Positions 1-10,115 of a stretch of 64,000 bases of DNA are shown in pieces (within the stretch, counting starts at the first letter, position 1; each line of letters opens with the position of its first letter). This DNA comes from Gyrodactylus bullatarudis (lineage: Eukaryota; Platyhelminthes; Monogenea; Gyrodactylidea; Gyrodactylidae), in the NCBI GenBank assembly GCA_012064415.1, contig SSNU01000211.1:1-64000 (forward strand). Direction: 5' to 3'. The position numbers were made by a program, and so were the translations under genes. The notes beneath the pieces were generated by a model. The model was given only the letters and a program-made list of their open reading frames with translations. It did not search any database and had not been told where the DNA came from.

Positions 1-68
1 TGAATAATTGCTATTGGTCAAGACAGCCCCATTCATGTTCTTGTAATATATATATATAAATGCTCAAG

Positions 69-119
69 TCGGTGTAAGGTCTGAAGAGAGCCGACGAAAA
101 TAAAAGCTTTTATTCACCT
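69..119 (+). ncRNA. Hammerhead ribozyme motif (class CTGAAGAG/CGAAAA)
   Basis: Core CUGANGA is at 81-87 and GAAA at 96-99. Stem III is a perfect palindrome (99-114), followed by cleavage-site C115. Stem I pairs AGGT 77-80 with ACCT 116-119. A possible loop-loop pairing joins TCGG 69-72 with CCGA 91-94 in the stem II loop. Self-cleaving RNAs of this kind are known at PLE ends, and a PLE fragment follows. Read from sequence; activity is inferred. Confidence 0.65.
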
Positions 120-184
120 AACCTCTTAGCCCTACATAGCCCTCTCAATATTTTGTTATCTTAAATTTATAAATAATTTAGTTT

Positions 185-583
185 TAAGGTTGTTTTTAAA
201 AATAATATAATTTTTGTTGATAAAATTTCTAAAAATGAAAATAACATTTTTAGGGCTGTGGTATTGATAAATTGAAGTGTAGCTGTGATAAAAGTTATAT
301 TGGTCAAACTGGTAGGAATTTTAGAACAAGAATCAAAGAACATAAAAACAGTATTTTGAGAAATGATAAGTTACATGTTTTTCAACATGTCTTAAACAAT
401 AGAGCGCATAAAATAAATTTTGAGGAGGTTAAAATTCTCCGTGTGCAGAAAAACTTTGGAAAGAGGTTAATTCATGAAGCTCTAGAAATAGGCAATAAAG
501 ACACTTTTAATGGAAATGTTGGTGAAGTGAACATTGAGCAGTGTTGGATTCAGCTCTTTGGCAAAAGAAGGAAGTTAAATTAA
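185..583 (+). pseudogene. Penelope-like element, GIY-YIG endonuclease C-terminus
   Basis: This is the 3' part of a PLE polyprotein. The open part (272-583, 103 aa) begins with a Cys-x-Cys segment and the motif SYIGQTGRNFRTRIKEH, the GIY-YIG core used by PLEs to nick target DNA, and ends with the family tail WIQLFGKRRKLN. Upstream, a degraded stretch from about 185 resembles the linker before the endonuclease (KVVFKNNI). The reverse transcriptase is absent, so the copy is 5'-truncated. It is followed by a short AT-rich 3' region and a hammerhead-like terminus. The same tail protein occurs at 18110-18430 and, on the minus strand, near 30780-31090. It is a dead retroelement fragment, not a host gene. 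Confidence 0.8.
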
Positions 584-737
584 ATCTGATGAATAAATAT
601 AACTCTTCTCTGTTCTGATTATCTATACTTTATTATCATAGGTCAGCCTCTTGTATTATTCTATTCTCTCATCTGATTGGACAAAACTGATAGGTCATGA
701 AAGTATATAAATAGTAATTTGTTTTTTGACAAACTTG

Positions 738-787
738 TCGTACCACTGAAGAAGGCGTGTGAAGACTGTCGAAACGTTTGTATGACC
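738..787 (+). ncRNA. Hammerhead-like PLE terminal motif (class CTGAAGAAG/CGAAACGTTT)
   Basis: CTGAAGA at 746 and CGAAAC at 770 match the two hammerhead core boxes and enclose GGC/GTC as a possible stem II. GAAACGTT gives a minimal stem III. The motif lies just 3' of a PLE coding end and recurs five times in the window at the same place in related elements. Stem I is weak here, so activity is uncertain. Confidence 0.5.
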
Positions 788-1292
788 ATGGCTGAGAATT
801 ATAATATTGACCTAAGTTGTAATAAATTGTATGATAAAATTAATCTGTTGTATTCTATTAAATTGATCTGCTGCTAATTCATGTGTAAAAATAACTTGTT
901 TCCCCATGAGCTTTCCTCGATTCTGATTGGTCCATGCATTTAACAAATTAGAGTAAAGCTAATTTCCTTCAACTTTTACTATTTCTTTCATTATTTGTAA
1001 ATTATTATCTTGAATGAATCTTTTAACTTTTATCATTTTTAAAGCAATGCCACTGATGATGCTTTAAGAAATACATATATGGTTTTAAATATATCTCTTT
1101 CTTATATATTTCCAAATTATGAATTTAAGTGGATACTCGGACGTTTTTGAAAAACAACGTGAATTACTCATTCATCATGGATTCTGATGTAAAAGATCAT
1201 TTTTACTGAAACTAATAATTTTATATTCAGATAGTACTTCATTTCTTTATCAAATGATGTATAGTTTATTTTTTTAGCAGTTTATTTATCTT
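788..1292. other. AT-rich interval, PLE 3' tail then no gene
   Basis: The first 90 bases look like the tail of the preceding PLE. I see no coding region or RNA gene in the rest. Confidence 0.5.
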
Positions 1293-1560
1293 GTGCCCAT
1301 TTTGGTTAATCTGCCGTCAACAAGTCAACAATGCATTCGATCCGTTCTTAAAAAATAAAATATTATTAGATTAAGGTTTTAATGAAATGATTTTCTCTTG
1401 TCCATCAATACTATATAAGAGTATTTGTCTCTTACACGTATGCCTATTATGGATAATCGGCAAAAAATTGCCAAATATAAAATTGCCAAAGTCTAAATTA
1501 ACCATATTCGGCAGAGGGTTGCTGATTATGCATAATCGGCAGATTGACCAAAATGGGCAC
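1293..1560. mobile_element. Candidate MITE with 24-bp terminal inverted repeats
   Basis: A 268-bp unit is bounded by GTGCCCATTTTGGT at 1293 and its inverse at 1547-1560; the inverted match runs 24 bp to CTGCCG with one or two mismatches. The interior repeats the word TCGGCA several times. No target duplication is obvious, and the superfamily is not assignable. Confidence 0.55.
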
Positions 1561-3350
1561 AGCACATAATTAATAAAAATTAAGATTAGATACTCTATTG
1601 TCGACCACAATATCATGCAAACATTCATGAGCATACCAGAAGTGTGTTCTACGCCAAACTGACATCGCCATCCTGATAAACATTTATTTTCTTCACATAC
1701 TTAAGTCATATATAGAATGTATAAGAATAATATTATATGAATTCGCTCCACAAAAAATTAAAATTTAATTATAACTTCTAAAGAATAAACAGAACGTAAG
1801 TTTGATTTTTCAAAGAATTCTTTTTATATTACTTAATATTGTTACTTATTTATAAATATTTTATACTTATATTTGTCAAATCTCTAAAGCAGTATAGAAT
1901 ATTTGCAACTGAGTACATATTCAATGCAACTCAATATATTAAATACACTTTTATCATGTATATCAAAACTTTTTAATAGCCAAATGCTTCATTCTCATTT
2001 ATTTTTAAAGCTTATCGAAAAAGTAAATCAACCTGGCAGAAAGAAAATTAATAATTGTTACGAAAATAATATATAAGCATGATATAAGCATATATATTTA
2101 GGGAAATAAAAAAAATGTAAGAAAAAGTTTTTATCTTGAACTTGTTTTATCGTGTATACTTCTCCTCTAATAATTTTATACTTCATTCACTTCTATCATT
2201 TTATTAATTTAAAACCGAATTTATTTGCAAACTGGACTAAATTTTCAACATCTTTAGAACTCATCTTGAAGAGTATGTAATCAAAAATATTTCAATTAAA
2301 TGATGAAACCAATTTCTAAGAAAATTAATAAAATATGAGGAATATGAATTTTATTTTCAATTCAGGTTTTTCTACGAAAAAATAAGTTTTTTTCTTTTAA
2401 ATAATCCTGGCTTCCAGTCTACAATCTCAAAATATCAGGCAATATTTTATTTCAAAGAAAAATCTACGTAAATAAATTAATTCGCTAAAATGCTTGCATT
2501 CAACCATCAATGAAGTTTAATCATTCAATTCTGATCAAGATTTTTATTAATCGTTATCATTTTATGATAGGACGATACATCCGGAAAACGGATTCTAGAC
2601 CTGTAAGATTGGCAAATGAAAATCGCGAGAATTTTGGTTTAGGACCGCGAGGGCATACAAAGATATAAACTATATTGATTTATTCGAATATAGTTATACG
2701 CAATATATGTTATCGATCAATCTGAATGAAGATAGAGAATTTCTTTGTCATTGTTAAGTTTGAAGAGACCTGGCCAAATAAAACGTTAAACACTTATTAT
2801 TTGCTTGTTCTCAAATCTTTCTCATGAATCCAAATCAGAATACTAATAGCTTAGCTTTGCTCGTTTCAATTTTTGCTGCTTATAACTTTCTGTCCCAATA
2901 TCAGGGACCAATAATAGTTGATTATTTTCTCAACTAACGATGTTGAAATAAAATGTCTCATTTATAACTACGCACGCTTTCGAGTTTGAATGATAAAATG
3001 CAAAAGTTTATATCATTGCAATCATAATTTTCTTATCTTTTGAAAACAGTAGAAAATAATTCGTATTTCTTCATTTACAAGCAAAATAGATTAACTTTGT
3101 TATTAATAGTTTACTGAAAAAAAATAACAGAGCGAACACAGTAACCTGAAAAATTATATTTTGGCTAGGCTCAAAGTTTATTCTTCTATTGTGTTGTTAT
3201 GGGTATTAAAAACCTTCTTAAAAACTTTTAGCTTACAACTTCTATCGCCCTGAGATACATCTTTTGGAAGCTAGATAAATTCTGCATCTAATAAGGTATT
3301 GTAGTTTAAAATAAAATGGAAAACAACTGAAAACGAGAGGGAAAAAGAGC
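1561..3350. other. AT-rich interval without recognised genes
   Basis: No ORF with family resemblance. At 2757-2790 there is a decayed relative (TTGAAGAG, then CCAAATAAAACG) of the hammerhead class at 69-119, with both core boxes mutated. Confidence 0.5.
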
Positions 3351-3800
3351 TTGAAATTTATCAAATATTTTCAGAAAAATTTTAACTTTTATTCTGAGAT
3401 GTACAATTCCTCCAAGTTCATCAAAAAAATTAAATATTATCATCCTTACCAAAATTCATTAAATGGATTCTCAAGAGAGAAATTAAGAAATACTATTCCG
3501 ACGGGTTTTGGAACAAAGCCTGCTATACTTAGAATAGCGAGATGGCTGGTAGAAATCCTCAAACCAATGAAAGAAGAAGTTTTTGGTTTTTCTCTCAAGG
3601 ATTTCTTTGACTTAGTGGACAAAATCAAAGATGAAAACATAGATAAATGGTTTCGTTCGAAATATCATCTCTGTTTACGAATGTACGGTTAGAAGAAACT
3701 ATTGAATTTATCATAGAGTATGTTAAAAAAACTTATGAATTACAACTCTTTCGCACTCATGAACTATAAAAAATGTCTCTGTTTTCCAAAAGCAAAAAGC
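3351..3800 (+). pseudogene. PLE reverse transcriptase relic
   Basis: An open stretch at 3351-3692 carries GFGTKPAILRIARWLVEILKP and ...DLVDKIKDENIDKW, which resemble the PLE RT region leading up to catalytic motif A. A frame change follows, and SLFTNVRLEETIEFIIEYVKK is read from about 3670. This is the characteristic SLFTN segment after the motif A aspartate, which itself is lost here. The copy has frameshifts and lacks the YVDD and endonuclease parts nearby. PLE fragments at 5100-7365 on the same strand could be the rest of the same element, but other DNA intervenes. Confidence 0.6.
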
Positions 3801-4035
3801 TCACATCTGAGCAATAGAATCATAGTATCACATCTCAATCATAGAAAATACGATAAAATACATGTAATTTTTTTTCTAATTGAGCTAATTCCGCTATTTT
3901 ATAATAAATGAAATGTATATATATCTATTCAAATATGTAATCAGAATGAATCCTAACCTAGGGTCGATCATCAAAAACCCTGACAGTGTGATAAATTTAG
4001 ATGTAGTCTCGACTAAATTGTACTAGAATACAAAC

Positions 4036-4192
4036 CACTTTTGATACACCAGAAGATAAATTCAATTACTCTTTAGTTAAGACATTTCTGGCCAGTGATA
4101 TACCACTTCATAAACTTCGTGATAGCAGGATAGAATCCTTGACATTATTAGAAAAAGATGAGCAGGTACAATGCCCTGTTTTGTTACTTCTC
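4036..4192 (+). pseudogene. hAT-like transposase fragment
   Basis: Translation gives FNYSLVKTFLASDIPLHKL followed by a stop about 30 codons later. The ADIPLHKL-type segment is typical of the N-terminal part of a hAT-derived, BED/CGGBP1-like transposase family abundant in arthropods. The related relic at 44600-45620 has AAIPLHKLDHPF at the matching place. Only this short piece is visible, and no terminal repeats were found. Confidence 0.4.
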
Positions 4193-5099
4193 TGACCGAA
4201 ACATAATTTTAAACTCATTTATATACCAAATGGGAGCCTATTTTCTAACTCGGATTACTTCTATATGCTCGGATTGTTACAGCTTACTAATCGATCCCAC
4301 CGTGACTAGTACGAAATAAATTCATTCATCGAGTATCCTATCATCGGATAAAATTGAAGAAGGTATTTCCACTTTCTTTTTTCTATCTCTACTCTTTTTT
4401 TCTTGCATAAATACGTTTTAGATAATGAATAGAGTACATACTGGTAAAGTGAATTTTCTCAGCTTTCTTAAGCACTAAAAATAGGCTTCTACCATCAATC
4501 AGTACTGAAATAGAACTACTCCGTATTAACAGTTATCTTTTGTGGAAATTAGAACCATTCAATAGAGAATTTCTTTACATGATTTGTAAAAGTTTCAACA
4601 TAACAGTATCTAAGAACTCACTGAAAATATTTTTCTAGGTCGGGATCTTAGTTAGAAATAATCAAAAGTAAAATTGAATATCATCTCACTCATGAATAAA
4701 GACTAGACAAAAATTATTTTTCCCAATGTTGAATAAACAAACCTCAACCACATGAGGACTGACAATCTATGGGGTCCTCAAATGCTTTGTTTTTTTAAAG
4801 CTTCATAATGAAAAATCATGATTATTCCTATGATGGGTCCCTTAGATCATTGAGTTTAAAATATCGGAAGAGTCTTTTGAATTCACCTCACATATGAGAT
4901 TGAGGGGCCTCATCATATTAACAAAGAATATCATTTTTTTCTTTCATTCTACAAAAACAACATCATGAAGAAACATTTCTCTCAATAATACAGAATAAAT
5001 ACCAAAAATCTGTTACCTCATGTATGGTATCATTTGTCAACATATCCCTGTTTATATGTTTAATTAATGTATCTCTTTCATTGGCTCACGTGGGTTTTT
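4193..5099. other. AT-rich interval without recognised genes
   Basis: No recognisable coding, RNA or repeat feature by eye. Confidence 0.4.
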
Positions 5100-5432
5100 T
5101 CTAATTTTTTCTAGAAATGGTTATCTTAATAAGATTATTAAGGACACTATGTCAGAGGTTTTGAGAAATTTGTAAGGTCTTAGAGCTGAGAAGAATGAGT
5201 CAGAAAGTAAAAAAAGTGTTTTTAGATTTTGCTCCATTAAATAAGAAATAAGCTATAATCCATATAAAAAATAATTTAAGAGTTGTTCTTAAAAATAAAA
5301 ATAATATTCTAAATAAGATTTAAAAGAAAAGGTCAGAAATAAATCAGATGCAAAGCAAAGGTATATTGTATTAACTGCTCTTATGGTATGAAGTACATTG
5401 GACAGACTGGTAAACCTTTTATGTCTGGGAAT
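5100..5432 (+). pseudogene. PLE linker and GIY-YIG start, 5' half (split by Merlin)
   Basis: Degraded reading with several frame changes: a NGYLNK segment, a linker like LRVVLKNKNNILNKI, then VYCINCSYGMKYIGQTGKPF, the Cys-x2-Cys plus YIG core of a PLE endonuclease. The coding stops at 5440, where a Merlin transposon begins. The element resumes at 7159. Confidence 0.7.
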
Positions 5433-5440
5433 AATGAAAA
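5433..5440. repeat. 8-bp target-site duplication, left
   Basis: AATGAAAA here and again at 7151-7158, directly outside the Merlin inverted repeats. Merlin elements are known to make 8-9 bp duplications. Confidence 0.85.
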
Positions 5441-5946
5441 GGCTAAAGTTAAGATCAGTTCCCCGCCATCTTAAATAGTTTATTACTCAAAAGTAATCAC
5501 TGAGACTTTGAAATAATAAATATATGCATAAATTATTGTGATTGACTCACTTCTTTACATTTTTGATCATCTCTTCAATTCCAGGTCTCCACATGTGAAA
5601 AATGCTGAAAGTTTCATATATCCATTTATATTCCCACAAAATTCGAAAATCCATTATAAAAAACAAAAACTGTCTCCTTACTATGCATTGTTTGAATAAA
5701 ACAATTCAAAAAACAAGTGTTTAATAAACATTTAACATGACCATTGGTATCATTCGCTTATGCCAAAGAGTTTGTCTTATAGCCGTGCAGATCTCTCATT
5801 CCTGTTCTGAAGAATTGAGATTTCTGAGTCTCCAGAAACTATAATGTGTAAAAGTTGGTTATTGTTTCAAATGTCATAGGGAAAAGTATGTTTTTTCTCC
5901 TAAATAATTTAGCTCATTTACATTCTTCGAAGGATCCAAACTCGAG

Positions 5947-6198
5947 TTATGGAAAATTATTGGAATGGTTTCAAAGAAAACCGATACTCTACAAAATATT
6001 ATGGAGGAGCTTAATATAGGAAGGCCTACTACTGATGAGTCTCACTTTGTTTCAAGAAAATACCATCGTGGGCATACCCTAGTCAATGAAGACTTATGGG
6101 TTTTTGGTGACGTTGAACAGGACAAATGCATCATGACAACTGTTCCTGATCGAAAGAAGAACACACTCATCGCAATCGTCAATAAACGAATTTTTTAA
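5947..6198 (+). pseudogene. Merlin (ISXO2-like) transposase, N-terminal and central part
   Basis: The reading from 5965 (77 aa) contains TTDESHFVSRKYHRGH, the first-aspartate region of ISXO2-like transposases, followed by DLWVFGDVEQDKC and VPDRKKNTLIAIVNK, which match the conserved W-V-F-G and V-P-D-R blocks. A stop follows at 6196. The usual N-terminal zinc-binding domain is not visible. Continuation at 6268 starts right after a good splice acceptor, so an intron or a decayed joint of about 55-70 bp may separate the two. Encoded protein is shorter than normal for the family, and the copy is probably inactive. Confidence 0.75.
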
Positions 6199-6267
6199 TA
6201 TGAAAATGATGAATGTAAAGCAGAACCATATGAATTTTTCAATAAATTTCATCTCATTTCATTTCAG

Positions 6268-6554
6268 GATCCATTATTTTTTCTGATGAATTTAAGTTCT
6301 ACAAATTTCTTTGAAATGAATGCTACGAACATCATACAGTGTGTCAAAAGTATGAGTTTGTCAGCGAAAAGGCCCATCATACACAGCGTATAGAAGCAAT
6401 ATGGGGAGCAGCAAAAAGATCCTGTTACAAAGTTAGAAATAAAAGGAAAGGATTGCTAGACTCAAACCTAAACCAGTATCTATTCGAAAGAAAGAATGGA
6501 GAATCCATGTTCAGTGCGAGTATCCAAATAATCGCAATTATATGTCCTCTATGA
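6268..6554 (+). pseudogene. Merlin (ISXO2-like) transposase, C-terminal part
   Basis: Directly after TTTCATTTCAG the frame reads GSIIFSDEFKFY, the second-aspartate block. A stop at about 6313 interrupts, then comes HHTQRIEAIWGAAKRSCYK, the third catalytic block with its glutamate, and LLDSNLNQYLFERKNGES near the C-terminus. Order and spacing fit a Merlin D-D-E transposase. Possible intron donors upstream (for example GTAAAG at 6215) lie beyond an in-frame stop, so splicing alone may not restore the frame. Confidence 0.75.
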
Positions 6555-7150
6555 ATAGGCTCTTCTTATTTCAAGATTTCCGTTTTATTCATTTATTTAT
6601 GAAAAGAAAGCCTTTTTAAAGTAAACATTTTATTGAGAAAAAATATGAGTTGAAAAAAGATAGTTTCTTCAATAGATAGATATATTTAGAAATCTCAATT
6701 CTCCAGAACAGGAATGAGAGATCTGCACGGCTATAAGACAAACTCTTTGGCATAAGCGAATGATACCAATGGTATTATTGGCGTTTTGTGCAATTAAATT
6801 GCATGCAAGTTTCTCCAAATTAATGATGGGTATGTCATTAATAGTAATGGTCATGTTAAATGTTTATTAAACACTTGTTTTTTGAATTGTTTTATTCAAA
6901 CAATGCATAGTAAGGAGACAGTTTTTGTTTTTTATAATGGATTTTCGAATTTTGTGGGAATATAAATGGATATATGAAACTTTCAGCATTTTTCACATGT
7001 GGAGACCTGGAATTGAAGAGATGATCAAAAATGTAAAGAAGTGAGTCAATCACAATAATTTATGCATATATTTATTATTTCAAAGTCTCAGTGATTACTT
7101 TTGAGTAATAAACTATTTAAGATGGCGGGGAACTGATCTTAATTTTAGCC

Positions 7151-7158
7151 AATGAAAA
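7151..7158. repeat. 8-bp target-site duplication, right
   Basis: AATGAAAA, identical to 5433-5440. Confidence 0.85.
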
Positions 7159-7365
7159 CCACAAACATGTTTTCAGGGGTAATTAATTACAATCCTCAAC
7201 TAAACTAAATGTGAGAATAATTAAGGGTCAAAATCATTTTGAGAAAATCATATTTAATGAAGTTCTATATATAGATACAAATGATAATATCAATTGCAAC
7301 ATTGGTGGAATCAAAATAGGGGATAATTGGTTTCAGTTATACGGAAAGAGAAGAAGACTTTCATA
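7159..7365 (+). pseudogene. PLE GIY-YIG C-terminus, 3' half (split by Merlin)
   Basis: After the Merlin insertion the PLE continues with a degraded stretch ending IGDNWFQLYGKRRRLS and a stop at 7363. This corresponds to the WIQLFGKRRKLN tail of the copy at 272-583. The region to about 7560 is its 3' tail; a motif near 7500-7550 vaguely resembles the terminal ribozyme but is too decayed to call. Confidence 0.7.
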
Positions 7366-7679
7366 AATTTAGCATATGGTTAATTCCAGGCTTCTTGTGT
7401 TTGATTTTTCTATAGGTCGTCTGATTGGTTTAAGGTTTATATAATTTTGGTTTTTTGGGTCTAGACCAATAGGAATACTAAGGTTTTTAGATAAAGCTTA
7501 AGACAGTTCCGGTTACAAGCGTCTCCTCAACCAAAGAACGTACTTGAATGTACTAAAACGGAAAAGGCTTTGGAAGGTTGGTTAGATTCAAATTAAATCT
7601 CTTTTTACGAATTTTTATCATAATTATTTTTTTCATTCATTAAGAAAGCACCATATGTAAGTATAAAGGAATTGATAAA

Positions 7680-8000
7680 AGTCGACTGGAGTGAAATCTC
7701 AAAAATTGTATCCAGAGCTCTAAGGAGGGGTTACATTTGATGATGAAATGTGATCAAATGTTAAGTTCTTTCTAAAAATTCCAGAAATTATAAAATTTTT
7801 ATGAAAGTCTTAGGTGCTGGAATCGCATCTCAATAGTATTTGATGTGGAGCATACACAGAGTAGACGAAGAATGTATTACTCCCCTTTGAAAAATCTAAA
7901 AAAGTATTATTACATGTGAATTTGAAAAAAAGGTAAATAGGTAAAGAGATCCCCTATTCCTATTCAATTTTCATCTAAATAGGGACGTCCCATGTTTGAT
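7680..8000. repeat. Solo terminal-repeat fragment related to the 28.3-29.3 kb element
   Basis: Words such as AAAATTCCAGAAATTATAA, GTCTTAGGTGCTGGAATCGC and GGTAAAGAGATCCCCT recur in altered form in both arms of the inverted-repeat element at 28290-29281 and at 61090-61200. No coding sequence is linked to it. Confidence 0.45.
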
Positions 8001-8172
8001 TTATATAACTTTTCCCTTTCTTCCAACTATATCAAAGAATCAATCACCTATCAACCAGAAGCCTATATTTTATGAAAATGAGATAACTTGACTATCAAAT
8101 GTAAATGTGCTCTAACCCTAACCAATGAGAAAGCCAATAAGATCAATTTATATATATTTCCTGTTTATATCT

Positions 8173-8235
8173 CGCATTTAATAGGCTGATGACTATGCCT
8201 GAAATAAAGCACTTATTCCAGTAATATTCCGGCAT
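8173..8235 (+). ncRNA. PLE-terminal hammerhead, decayed
   Basis: CTGATGA at 8186, then CTATGCCT and GAAATAAAGC. Stem III (ATAAAG.../...CTTAT) and a short stem I (GG with CC) can form. The base after CTGATGA is C instead of G, which breaks the closing pair of stem II. The preceding 180 bp look like PLE 3' untranslated sequence. Confidence 0.55.
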
Positions 8236-8844
8236 GATTATTATTAATTAGTATCTGATATATACATCTTACGGAATTTATTGATCTATTCATCACTCAT
8301 TTATATCATAAAACTATATTAAATTGATCTTCGAAAGTTGGATTTTTCATATGTGAGTAGAATTGAATAATTTAGCACATGACTTATCTATTTTGTTTTT
8401 TATTATTTAATACATTATTTTTATCAGTAAAAAAGTTTTAGAAATCACCAAATTTAATAAATTGAATATAAACACAGAATTTTAATATCACAGTGAGTTG
8501 AAGAAAACATGCATTTAATAAGAATCTTAGCTGTTACAACATGTGAGAATTCATTAAAATATTTGAAAAGAACTCAGTTGAATAATTTAAATTTCAATTA
8601 CTTATTAAATGTACCTATTATGACAGATTTATTGAACAAGAGTGAGCCGAGAAAAATTAATTCAATGAATAGCCTTTCAAACAATGATACTCCTTCATCA
8701 TAAGGGCAACGCATCACGAATATTACTCTACTTAATTTAGGGCGGATTACTATTGATACGGTTGTATTTTTAGCGTAACGAAAAGCGTGCTTTCAAAAAG
8801 GACTTTCGAATTTCAATGTCAACCCTTATATATGTCAACTACAA

Positions 8845-9210
8845 TGTTTTCTGACATTTGACCGACTAGCAGTGTAGTCACTGGTAATTAGTATATCCAT
8901 ATCATATTTAACTTGATAGAGATTGTCTCCTCACACCTATATATTATATTTCGGATAAGCAAGTATGACGGTGGCAGATGTAGACACATTTCGTACACCA
9001 AACACAGTATTCGAGTTTTATGAAATGAATGGCGATTCTGGCCTGATGAAGCGTTGTCACTTTTCTTTCTAATATCTCGGTGTGAGAAGACATCTCCATC
9101 AAGTTAGATTTCATATGTATATAGTAATTACCATTGACATCACTTTGCTTGTAAGTTAAATGTATAAAAAACACTGTAATCTCTACATTGTTATTATTCT
9201 TCAGTATTTT
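8845..9210. mobile_element. Foldback copy A of the tRNA-hammerhead element, centre lost
   Basis: The left half (8855-8985) is the element tail in minus orientation and the right half (about 9080-9205) is the same tail in plus orientation, so the unit is a long imperfect palindrome. The centre keeps GGTGGCAGATGTAGAC and a damaged TTTCGTACACC but has no complete ribozyme. The right end shows AACACTGTAATCTCTACATT, the family terminus. Confidence 0.6.
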
Positions 9211-10115
9211 TATTTCCTCACTAAATGATTAAATTCAGGTGATCTTATTGGCCAAGTTAAAAAAGAAAAGCTATCTTTCTTTATTAAGATATTATTTGAA
9301 ATCTATTACATCTACTGATTCTATAGATAAATGCCCCGATAATACCTATAATCTGTATCATTTTTACAGATTTAATTCTAGATGCAAAAATAAATCGATA
9401 TTCTTTATAGATTTTCAAATAACCGAATTATTAGTTAGGAGTAACAAGGAAGCAATTTTGCTAGGTCTACTTCTGTAGCATTTAGACATTTCACTTTCTC
9501 TTGTTGATTATAATTTGTTCTCTTCAAGAGATAAGATGTAAGAAATTCAAATCAATTTAAAATGTTCAAAAATTGAAATAACGTGATTTTTTTTAAATAA
9601 TTTAATTTCAGATTTTGTATGCTGAATTTCCATGAGTAAATAGAATATTTTAACCCAAATTATCCAATCCGTTACTATCAATTAACTTTTTACGTTAAAC
9701 ATTTTTCTTTATTCTAATAATTGACCTTCAGTTTCGAAAGTATAAATATTTATTCGGTTATAAAATAATACCTTATTCTAATTGAAAATTTGACCATTAA
9801 ATTTCAATTCAACATTGAAAGTTAAACAACGAAAAGAAGCATAATTTTTTTATCACATCATAATTTTTTATCAAATAGCAGTATTTAAGAACAATAATTT
9901 CAATTTAAGTCAAATGATCAATCTTTTGAAATTAGAAAAATACAAGAATTATTGTATTCCTTTTATTGATTTGCGTATACTTAGGCTTCTTTTTGACATT
10001 GAGTAATTTAAAACAGCTTGATCATATTTTGGTTACATAATGCTCTGTGACTCTGTCCAATTTTTGAGATTTTTCGCTTTCTACCTCATTCTAAAACGTT
10101 TTATATTGCCATATA
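9211..10115. other. AT-rich interval without recognised genes
   Basis: An ORF at 9239-9478 shows no family resemblance. Nothing else recognised. Confidence 0.4.

Larger units (their letters stand above)
5441..7150 (+). mobile_element. Merlin DNA transposon, 1710 bp
   Basis: Long terminal inverted repeats start GGCTAAA and match through TTAAGATCAGTTCCCCGCC: left about 5441-5825, right about 6689-7150. The right arm has roughly 70 extra bases (around 6778-6845) absent from the left. An 8-bp duplication flanks it. The interior carries pieces of an ISXO2-like (Merlin) transposase on the plus strand. Arms are nearly identical apart from the indel, so the insertion is fairly recent. It sits in an older PLE. 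Confidence 0.9.

Noticed and set aside
5834..5960. N-terminal zinc-binding domain of the Merlin transposase
   Set aside because: I could not find a consistent frame or the expected Cys pairs.
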